Source: Flavisericum labens
GTDB taxonomy: Bacteria > Bacteroidota > Bacteroidia > Flavobacteriales > Flavobacteriaceae
Reading direction: 5' to 3'
Assembly: GCF_045446075.1 (NCBI RefSeq)
Contig: NZ_JBJJBQ010000006.1
Location: forward strand, 153,488-217,487
Length of the DNA: 64,000 bases
Positions 8,138 through 15,391 of this stretch are shown in pieces. A program made the position numbers and the translations under genes. Under the pieces are notes generated by a model. It did not search any database, had not been told where the DNA came from, and saw nothing but the letters and a program-made list of their open reading frames with translations. Each line of letters opens with the position of its first letter. The stretch's first letter is position 1.

Positions 8138-9831
8138 AACGCGGTTATATTATTATTTTAATACTTTTCGTTTTTTTTACGTCCTGTAAAAAAACGGTTA
8201 AACCTGTTGAGAACAAAAGAGGTGTTATCTCAAAAAATGCCATGGTAGTTTCTGCTCGGGCTGAAGCTTCAGAAATAGCGCTTGATATTATGAAAAAAGG
8301 AGGAAATGCTTTTGATGCTATGATAGCCACAGAAATGGCTCTAGCCGTCGCCTACCCCTACGCTGGTAATTTAGGTGGGGGCGGTTTCATGGTTTACCGA
8401 AAAGCAAAAGGGGAAACAGGCGTTTTAGATTATAGAGAAAAAGCTCCTTTGGCAGCCACCAAAAACATGTATTTGGATGCAAGTGGCCATGTTATTCCAG
8501 ATAAAAGTACGTTGGGCTCAATGGCCATTGGTGTTCCTGGAACCATTGCGGGAGTATTTGCCGTGCATAAAAAATTAGGCTCACTTTCTATGGAAGATAT
8601 TTTAAAACCGGTCATCAACTTAGCGTATAAAGGGGTTGTGGTTACCAAAAAACAAGAAGACCGTATTAAAGAATATCAACCTTTTTTTCCTAAAGTGAAC
8701 AAAGATTCCATTCCGTTTGATAAACACTGGAAAACCAACGACACCATTAAATACCCCTTATTAGCCCAAACCTTAGAGCGTATTTTAAAAAATGGCCGCG
8801 ATGAGTTTTATAAAGGGGGGACCGCGAAAGCTTTAGCTAAATTCATTCAGGAAAATGGAGGTATTATCACCGAAGCCGATTTAAATAAATATGAAGCCAT
8901 TTGGAGAAAACCGATTAGTTTCACTTATGATGATTTAACGGTTCATTCCGTTCCGCCTCCCTCAAGTGGTGGTATTTGTTTGGCTCAAATCATGAAAATG
9001 GTGGAGCCTTTTCATTTAGATGAACTTGGACACAATTCACTAAAAACCATCCAAGTAATTACTGAAGCTGAGCGTCGTGCCTATGCGGACCGGAGCTTTT
9101 ATTTGGGGGATTCCGATTTCGTCAAAATTCCTGATAGCATCCTTATCAATGAAGTTTATTTAAGAGGACGTATGATGGATTTTTCTTTTAAAAAGGCCAC
9201 AAAATCTAGTAAAATATCCCATGGAAATATAGAAATAATTGAAAGTGACGAAACCACCCACTACTCCATTGTAGACCCCTATGGAAATGCCGTTGCCGTT
9301 ACCACTACGCTAAATGGTGCTTATGGTTCTAAGTTGTATTGTTCTGAGCTTGGCTTTTTCCTTAATAATGAAATGGACGATTTTAGTAGCAAACCTGGTG
9401 AGCCCAATATGTTTGGACTTATTGGGGCTGAAGCTAACAGTATTGCTCCCGAAAAGCGTATGTTAAGCGCTATGACACCAACGATTGTTGAAAAAAATGA
9501 CGAATTTTATATGTCGCTTGGCACGCCCGGGGGCTCAACCATTATAACCACCGTTTTACAAACCATTTTAAATGTTCATGAATTTGGCATGACCATGCAA
9601 GAGGCTATTGACGCTCCGCGTTTTCATCACCAATGGCTGCCCGATGAAATACGCATGGAACCCGATTCGTTTGATGAGTCTTTAAAAGAAAACCTCGTGG
9701 AAAAAGGCTATTCCATTAATGAGGAGCATTCACCAGTAATTGGCCGTGTCGATGCAATACTCGTTTTAGAGGATGAATCGTATGAGGGTGGTGCCGATTA
9801 TCGAGGGGATGATACTGCCGTCGGTTTTTAG
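8134..9831 (+). CDS. ggt: Gamma-glutamyltransferase (gamma-glutamyl transpeptidase), lipoprotein
   Basis: This 565-residue N-terminal nucleophile hydrolase cleaves the gamma-glutamyl bond of glutathione and related peptides. Seen: a lipoprotein signal ending VFFTSC, large-subunit motifs such as GNLGGGGFMVYR, and the autoprocessing site ETTHYSIVDP with the predicted nucleophile Thr375. PPPSSGGI and LGTPGGSTI match substrate-pocket loops. Precursor length is normal. The protein should mature into two chains and act in the periplasm or on the outer membrane. The gene overlaps acpH by 4 bp. Hydrolase and transferase preference cannot be decided here. Confidence 0.92.
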   Translation: MKRGYIIILILFVFFTSCKKTVKPVENKRGVISKNAMVVSARAEASEIALDIMKKGGNAFDAMIATEMALAVAYPYAGNLGGGGFMVYRKAKGETGVLDYREKAPLAATKNMYLDASGHVIPDKSTLGSMAIGVPGTIAGVFAVHKKLGSLSMEDILKPVINLAYKGVVVTKKQEDRIKEYQPFFPKVNKDSIPFDKHWKTNDTIKYPLLAQTLERILKNGRDEFYKGGTAKALAKFIQENGGIITEADLNKYEAIWRKPISFTYDDLTVHSVPPPSSGGICLAQIMKMVEPFHLDELGHNSLKTIQVITEAERRAYADRSFYLGDSDFVKIPDSILINEVYLRGRMMDFSFKKATKSSKISHGNIEIIESDETTHYSIVDPYGNAVAVTTTLNGAYGSKLYCSELGFFLNNEMDDFSSKPGEPNMFGLIGAEANSIAPEKRMLSAMTPTIVEKNDEFYMSLGTPGGSTIITTVLQTILNVHEFGMTMQEAIDAPRFHHQWLPDEIRMEPDSFDESLKENLVEKGYSINEEHSPVIGRVDAILVLEDESYEGGADYRGDDTAVGF

Positions 9832-9908
9832 CGATTTTCTTTTTCTTAAAGCCGCTTATTTAATAATTTGGGTCTTGATTATTATGGGTTTCCATTTACA
9901 CCAAAACG

Positions 9909-10625
9909 ATGAAATCAAAAAAAACATTAAAAATTATTGCGGGAGTAGTCATTTTTTTCACCCTGCCCAGTCTTCTTTTTTTTGGTTTTATGTATATAAA
10001 GTATAATGAAGACCTTCCCATTGGAATAGAGGGGCCAAAAGCTGATGCTTTAGCGCATAAAATGCTCGATGCCCTAGACTACAACGCTTATGAAAACACT
10101 AATTACATTGAGTGGACCTTTAAAAAACGTCGCCATTACCAATGGGACAAAACAAAGCAAACCTGTGTTGTTTTCTGGAAAGAAAACAAAGTCGTTCTCA
10201 ATTTAAGCGATTATACCAAAAGTGAGGTGTACATCCACAATTTTAGGAGCGAAAACGATATGGTAGAAGACCTTATAGAAAAAGCCATTGGTTATTTTGA
10301 AAACGATTCATTCTGGCTGGTTGCGCCCTACAAAGTTTTTGACAAAGGCACAAAGCGCCAATTGATAAAAACCGAAACCAACAAAGATGCTTTACTTGTA
10401 ACCTATACCTCTGGGGGCTCAACACCTGGAGACTCCTATTTATGGCATCTCGAGGATAACGGGAAACCAATAAGATTCCAAATGTGGGTAAACATACTGC
10501 CCATTGGTGGATTGGAAGCTACTTGGTCCGACTGGACCACCACAGAAAGCGGTGCCCTATTACCAATTTTCCATAAGTTTTTATTCTTCGGATTGGAATT
10601 AACGGGTGTTAAAGGCACGAAATAA
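9909..10625 (+). CDS. Conserved hypothetical protein with N-terminal membrane helix
   Basis: I do not recognise a named family. The 238-residue protein has a basic N-terminus and one hydrophobic helix (about 7-29), then a soluble region rich in Trp and Tyr (YIEWTFKKRRHYQWD, LEATWSDWTT). The predicted beta-rich body and single anchor suggest a periplasm-facing inner-membrane protein. It follows ggt by 77 bp on the same strand and may be cotranscribed. It is convergent with the next gene, with 1 bp between the stops. Similar sequences are, as I recall, found in other Flavobacteria, but no function can be given. Confidence 0.7.
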   Translation: MKSKKTLKIIAGVVIFFTLPSLLFFGFMYIKYNEDLPIGIEGPKADALAHKMLDALDYNAYENTNYIEWTFKKRRHYQWDKTKQTCVVFWKENKVVLNLSDYTKSEVYIHNFRSENDMVEDLIEKAIGYFENDSFWLVAPYKVFDKGTKRQLIKTETNKDALLVTYTSGGSTPGDSYLWHLEDNGKPIRFQMWVNILPIGGLEATWSDWTTTESGALLPIFHKFLFFGLELTGVKGTK

Positions 10626-10626
10626 T

Positions 10627-11151
10627 TTACTTACTTCGCTGCCCAACAAAATGATGAGTTTTCGATTTAAACAAAACGTTAAAACTAGTTAAACTACCAT
10701 AAATCCTAGTGATGTACTGTTGTAAATCTATCTTTTGCTGTTCGTCTAAATCACTGGCATTAATGCGCTGCTCCATTACACGCAATCGGTCTCTAACCAT
10801 AATAATCTTATGAAAAAACTTATCGATAGGCAATTCGTAAGGTTTTAGGCTTTCTTCTTCAGGTTGAAGAATTAGTTTGCCTCCTTTAAACTTATCAGAA
10901 ATTGGGACAATTTCACTAGCATCGCTCCATTTTTTAAGAATTTGTACCAAACTACTTTCAACTTCAGAAAAACTTATGGTATCTACATCGCCATCAGCAG
11001 CTTCAATGACTTCAAAATCACTATCCAAATCAATGGTTTCCAACCCATCTTCTATAAAAGTTACCCAATAATGTTGTGATGTAACGTTGGTTACAACACC
11101 TTTTCCATATTCTGGATGATCAATTCGAGAACCTATTCCTAATAATTTCAT
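10627..11151 (-). CDS. Conserved flavobacterial protein with N-terminal SH3/Tudor-like domain
   Basis: The 174-residue cytosolic protein opens with GSRIDHPEYGKGVVTNVTSQHYWVTF, resembling the small beta-barrel (GxxVxHxxYGxGxV) of CarD-like, Tudor-like and UvrD C-terminal modules, which contact nucleic acid or RNA polymerase. The remainder is helical and charged. It is divergent from uvrA (start-to-start about 115 bp). The resemblance is limited to about 25 residues, so a role in transcription or repair is only a suggestion. Confidence 0.7.
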   Translation of the reverse strand: MKLLGIGSRIDHPEYGKGVVTNVTSQHYWVTFIEDGLETIDLDSDFEVIEAADGDVDTISFSEVESSLVQILKKWSDASEIVPISDKFKGGKLILQPEEESLKPYELPIDKFFHKIIMVRDRLRVMEQRINASDLDEQQKIDLQQYITRIYGSLTSFNVLFKSKTHHFVGQRSK

Positions 11152-11243
11152 TTACTTAGTTTTTGTAAAAAGAACATTTGTTTTCAAACACAATAATAAT
11201 AAATCCAAAACAAAACTTCACAACAATTTAACAACTAATATTG

Positions 11244-11251
11244 TACCTTTG
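11244..11251 (+). promoter_or_regulatory. -7 promoter box of uvrA
   Basis: TACCTTTG matches TAnnTTTG. It overlaps the upstream in-frame ATG at 11249, which argues for the uvrA start at 11267 and a leader of only about 10 nt. Confidence 0.6.
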
Positions 11252-11266
11252 CACTTTTGCCATTTT

Positions 11267-14098
11267 ATGAGTGAATTTACCGATTTTATTGAAGTAAAAG
11301 GTGCTAGAGCGCATAACTTAAAAAACATTGATGTTTCCATTCCTAGAGAAAAATTGGTGGTAATCACCGGGCTTTCTGGCAGCGGAAAATCCTCGTTGGC
11401 ATTTGATACCATTTATGCTGAAGGCCAGCGCCGTTACATTGAAACATTTTCGGCCTATGCACGTCAATTTTTAGGTGGTTTGGAGCGGCCCGATGTTGAC
11501 AAAATTGACGGCTTGTCACCTGTTATTGCCATAGAGCAAAAAACAACCAGTAAATCACCACGGTCTACGGTAGGTACAATTACCGAAATTTATGATTTTT
11601 TACGACTGCTTTTTGCACGTGCCAGTGATGCCTACAGTTACAACACAGGCGATAAAATGGTTAGCTACAGCGATGAGCAAATAAAAGAACTCATCATCAA
11701 AGATTTTAACGGGAAGCGCATTAACGTTCTATCGCCAGTTGTACGCTCCCGAAAAGGGCATTATCGCGAACTGTTCGAGCAAATTGCAAAACAAGGGTTT
11801 GTAAAGGTTCGGACGGATGGCGAGATTCGAGATATTGTAAAGGGGATGAAACTGGACCGCTACAAAACCCATGATATCGAAATTGTTATCGATAGGTTAG
11901 TTATTAATGACGACGTTGATAATGACAAACGACTTACCGAAACCATTAATACCGGCATGTATCACGGGGAAGACGTGCTTTTGGTGATTGACCAAGACAC
12001 TAAAGAAACAAGGTATTTCAGTCGAAATTTAATGTGTCCATCAAGCGGAATATCGTACCCTAACCCTGAACCAAACAACTTTTCGTTCAACTCGCCAAAA
12101 GGGGCTTGTCCTAATTGCAATGGTATTGGAACCTTGTTTCAAATTAACGAAAACAAGATTGTACCGGACGAAAATTTATCCATAAAAAATGGAGCTTTGG
12201 CGCCTCATGGTCCTGAAAAAAACAGTTGGATTTTTAAACAATTGGCGACCATTGCACAACGTTTCGATTTTAAATTGTCGGATGCTTACAAAGACATCCC
12301 CAAAGAAGCCAAAGACATGATTCTTTATGGTGGCAACGAAAAATTTTCGGTGGAAAGCAAAACTTTGGGAGTTACCAGAGATTACAAAATAGACTTTGAA
12401 GGTGTGACCAACTTTATTGAAAATCAATACAAAACAGCCGAATCGACCTCATTAAAACGCTGGGCAAAAGATTATATGGACAAAGTAAATTGTCCGGTTT
12501 GTGAAGGTTCAAGACTCAAAAAAGAATCACTCTATTTCAAAATAAACAAAAAAAATATAGCTGAACTGGCCAATACAGACATAGTTGAATTAGCAGATTG
12601 GTTCAATAATTTGCACAAGCATCTTTCAGAAAAGCAAATAAAGATTGCAGAAGAGGTTGTTAAGGAAATAAAATCCCGATTGCAGTTTCTTTTGGATGTT
12701 GGCTTGGATTATTTAGCATTAAATCGCAGCTCGAAATCCTTGTCTGGCGGTGAAGCACAACGCATTCGTTTAGCGACACAAATTGGCTCACAGCTGGTGG
12801 GAGTTCTGTATATACTAGATGAACCTAGTATTGGTTTGCACCAGCGTGATAATGAAAAACTGATTAATTCTCTGGTTTCACTTCGCGATATTGGCAATTC
12901 AGTTATTGTGGTTGAGCATGATAAAGATATGATTGAGCGCGCCGATTACGTTATTGACATAGGTCCAAAAGCGGGAAAACACGGTGGTGAAATTATAAGT
13001 ATTGGCGACCCAGATGCGCTAAAAACACACAACACACTTACGGCCGATTACCTTAACGGAAAAAAAGAAATCGAAGTCCCAAAAAGCCGCCGTGAGGGCA
13101 ACGGTAAGTTTTTAGAACTAAAAGGTTGTACCGGAAATAACCTTAAAAATGTATCCGTAAAATTTCCTTTAGGAAAAATGATAGGCGTAACCGGTGTTTC
13201 TGGTAGTGGAAAATCTACTCTAATAAACGAAACCCTCTACCCTATTTTAAACGCCCATTATTTTAATGGTGTTAAAAAACCCATGCCCTATAAAAGCATA
13301 AAGGGTTTAGAACATATTGATAAGGTAATTGATATTAACCAGTCGCCCATTGGCAGAACTCCTAGAAGTAATCCAGCAACATATACGGGCACTTTTAGTG
13401 AAATCAGGAGTTTATTTGCCAAAATCCCCGAAGCCATGATACGGGGCTACAAGCCAGGACGATTTAGTTTTAATGTGAAAGGCGGCCGTTGTGAAACCTG
13501 CCAAGGAGCTGGGCTGCGCGTTATTGAAATGAATTTTCTCCCTGATGTTTATGTAGATTGCGAAATCTGCCAAGGCAAACGTTTTAATCGTGAAACACTT
13601 GAAATTCGTTATAAAGGAAAATCCATCAGCGATGTGCTGAACATGACCATTAACGAAGCCGTTGAGTTTTTTGAACATATTCCCAAAATCCACAAAAAGC
13701 TAAAAACCATCAAAGATGTCGGTTTAGGATATATTACCTTAGGGCAACAAAGCACTACTCTATCTGGTGGAGAAGCCCAACGAATCAAACTGGCTACCGA
13801 ACTATCAAAAAGAGATACAGGCAATACGTTTTATATTTTAGATGAGCCTACCACCGGTCTTCATTTTGAAGATATTAGGGTGCTAATGTTGGTTTTAAAC
13901 AAATTGGTAAACAAAGGCAATACCGTGCTAATCATTGAGCACAATTTAGATGTTATTAAAACCGTAGACTATATTATTGATATTGGTTATGAAGGCGGAA
14001 AAGGTGGGGGAAAAATTGTTGCAAAAGGCACCCCAGAAGAAATTCTGAAAGATAAAAAAAGTTACACGGCTCAATTTTTAAAAAAGGAATTGAAGTAA
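11267..14098 (+). CDS. uvrA: Excinuclease ABC subunit A
   Basis: UvrA is the damage-sensing ATPase of nucleotide excision repair and hands DNA to UvrB. The 943-residue protein has two ABC modules: Walker A GLSGSGKSSLAF near residue 33 and GVSGSGKSTLIN near 645, each with an intact signature (LSGGEAQRI) and Walker B (ILDEPSIGLH, ILDEPTTGLH). Zinc motifs are visible as CPNCNGIG and CETCQGAG...CEICQGKRF, with a further CPVCEGSR. Length is typical. The in-frame ATG at 11249 is rejected because it lies within the promoter box. No uvrB or uvrC lies nearby, which is normal. Confidence 0.96.
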   Translation: MSEFTDFIEVKGARAHNLKNIDVSIPREKLVVITGLSGSGKSSLAFDTIYAEGQRRYIETFSAYARQFLGGLERPDVDKIDGLSPVIAIEQKTTSKSPRSTVGTITEIYDFLRLLFARASDAYSYNTGDKMVSYSDEQIKELIIKDFNGKRINVLSPVVRSRKGHYRELFEQIAKQGFVKVRTDGEIRDIVKGMKLDRYKTHDIEIVIDRLVINDDVDNDKRLTETINTGMYHGEDVLLVIDQDTKETRYFSRNLMCPSSGISYPNPEPNNFSFNSPKGACPNCNGIGTLFQINENKIVPDENLSIKNGALAPHGPEKNSWIFKQLATIAQRFDFKLSDAYKDIPKEAKDMILYGGNEKFSVESKTLGVTRDYKIDFEGVTNFIENQYKTAESTSLKRWAKDYMDKVNCPVCEGSRLKKESLYFKINKKNIAELANTDIVELADWFNNLHKHLSEKQIKIAEEVVKEIKSRLQFLLDVGLDYLALNRSSKSLSGGEAQRIRLATQIGSQLVGVLYILDEPSIGLHQRDNEKLINSLVSLRDIGNSVIVVEHDKDMIERADYVIDIGPKAGKHGGEIISIGDPDALKTHNTLTADYLNGKKEIEVPKSRREGNGKFLELKGCTGNNLKNVSVKFPLGKMIGVTGVSGSGKSTLINETLYPILNAHYFNGVKKPMPYKSIKGLEHIDKVIDINQSPIGRTPRSNPATYTGTFSEIRSLFAKIPEAMIRGYKPGRFSFNVKGGRCETCQGAGLRVIEMNFLPDVYVDCEICQGKRFNRETLEIRYKGKSISDVLNMTINEAVEFFEHIPKIHKKLKTIKDVGLGYITLGQQSTTLSGGEAQRIKLATELSKRDTGNTFYILDEPTTGLHFEDIRVLMLVLNKLVNKGNTVLIIEHNLDVIKTVDYIIDIGYEGGKGGGKIVAKGTPEEILKDKKSYTAQFLKKELK

Positions 14099-14216
14099 AT
14101 GCAACATCACAAACACCGTTTGCTCAAACCATTAACAAGTTAACTGGTATTAAATAAACAGCAGTTTTGTAATATTTTTTTTCGTACATTTAAATACAAA
14201 TCAAAATATTAACACT

Positions 14217-14385
14217 ATGAAAAAACATTCTTTGGTTAGTAGCCGTCATTTGCATTATCGCCTGGTTATTGGGCTTATTAGTTATCATTCCAGGAATGGG
14301 CACCAGTAGCCTGATTCACGTATTGCTAGTAATAGCCGTTATAGTTATACTTTACAATATTATTAGCGGGCGCAAACCATTATAG
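14217..14385 (+). pseudogene. Lmo0937-type small membrane protein, frameshifted at codons 2-3
   Basis: After ATG at 14217 come six adenines and the frame stops after 30 codons. Removing one A gives an uninterrupted 55-residue protein beginning MKNILWLVAVICIIAWLLGL and ending IISGRKPL, which fits the Lmo0937 family of two-helix membrane peptides, of unknown function. The interval is 169 nt, one more than a multiple of three. The shifted frame has a TGA immediately before it and no good start of its own. A strong terminator follows, as expected for a real gene. Either a true frameshift, a slippage-prone tract, or a homopolymer error explains it. Confidence 0.65.
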
Positions 14386-14409
14386 TACAGTTTAAAAATA
14401 ATATGACTT

Positions 14410-14436
14410 GGCAAACCTTCGGGTTTGCCTTTTTTA
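14410..14436 (+). terminator. Rho-independent terminator with UUCG loop
   Basis: GGCAAACC (14410-14417), loop TTCG, GGTTTGCC (14422-14429), then a run of T. A textbook terminator behind the Lmo0937-type gene. Confidence 0.9.
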
Positions 14437-14566
14437 TTGTTATTCACCCTACTTTGGAATGCAATCATTAAATCATTTCTTCAATGACTTTATTTTTATA
14501 CTATGGATGTTTCATTTAATAATATTATTTTGCGTACCGATATTAAAATACGTTTAAAAAACAACA

Positions 14567-15256
14567 ATGAGAAAAGAACACCATCATAAAGGCTGGAACG
14601 AAATAAAAACCAACGACTCTTGGGCTATTTTTAAAATTATGGGCGAATTTGTTAACGGTTTTGAAAAAATGAGCAAGATAGGCCCTTGTGTGTCCATTTT
14701 TGGGTCTGCACGAACCAAACCAGACCAAAAATACTATAAACTTGCCGAAAGCATAGCTAAAAAAATTGTTGAAGCCGGCTATGGTGTTATTACGGGAGGT
14801 GGCCCCGGTATTATGGAAGCTGGTAACAAAGGTGCTCATTTAGGTGGTGGAACTTCAGTAGGGTTGAATATTGAATTGCCATTCGAACAGCACGACAATC
14901 CTTATATTGACCCCGATAAAAGTTTAGATTTCGATTACTTTTTTGTTAGAAAAGTAATGTTTGTAAAATACTCTCAAGGCTTTGTAGTGATGCCCGGTGG
15001 CTTCGGTACCTTAGATGAATTTTTTGAAGCCCTTACCCTTATACAAACCCATAAAATTGGAAAATTCCCGATTATTTTAGTGGGAACCGATTTCTGGGAA
15101 GGACTTATTGACTGGGTGAAAAAAACCCTGCTTAACGCATTTTCAAATATTAGTGCTAAAGATTTAGACCTCATTCATCTTGTAGATTCGGAAGAAGAGG
15201 TTATCAATATTTTGGATAGCTTCTATAAAGATTCTGGTTTAAGTCCTAATTTTTAA
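14567..15256 (+). CDS. LOG-family protein (TIGR00730), putative nucleoside 5'-monophosphate phosphoribohydrolase
   Basis: The 229-residue protein has a Rossmann-like fold with the LOG signatures GGGPGIMEAGNKGA near residue 78 and PGGFGTLDEFFE near 142. Known: LOG enzymes release the base from nucleoside monophosphates, including cytokinin ribotides in plants; many bacterial members have unproven physiological substrates and were formerly misnamed lysine decarboxylases. The catalytic Arg/Glu pair lies within the second motif region. It is monocistronic between a terminator and a 135-bp gap. Cytosolic. Confidence 0.88.
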   Translation: MRKEHHHKGWNEIKTNDSWAIFKIMGEFVNGFEKMSKIGPCVSIFGSARTKPDQKYYKLAESIAKKIVEAGYGVITGGGPGIMEAGNKGAHLGGGTSVGLNIELPFEQHDNPYIDPDKSLDFDYFFVRKVMFVKYSQGFVVMPGGFGTLDEFFEALTLIQTHKIGKFPIILVGTDFWEGLIDWVKKTLLNAFSNISAKDLDLIHLVDSEEEVINILDSFYKDSGLSPNF

Positions 15257-15295
15257 ACAAAAAGGTACTTTACAAAAATTACCATGCTAAGTCAC

Positions 15296-15309
15296 TTATG
15301 CATGCATAA
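15296..15309. promoter_or_regulatory. 14-bp perfect palindrome upstream of the peptidase-barrel gene
   Basis: TTATGCATGCATAA is identical on both strands and lies 82 bp before the TTG start at 15392 and about 40 bp before a near-consensus TATCTTGC. A regulator site is possible; no further support. Confidence 0.3.
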
Positions 15310-15391
15310 TAAATCTTATTATGTGGCATTAGCCCTCATATATTTTATTATCTTGCAGCGCCTTACATGAAATTGCTAACCTAAAAGCTTT

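Noticed and set aside
9773..10006. 77-codon plus-strand frame overlapping ggt and the next gene
   Set aside because: It is out of frame with both well-supported genes and has no family features.
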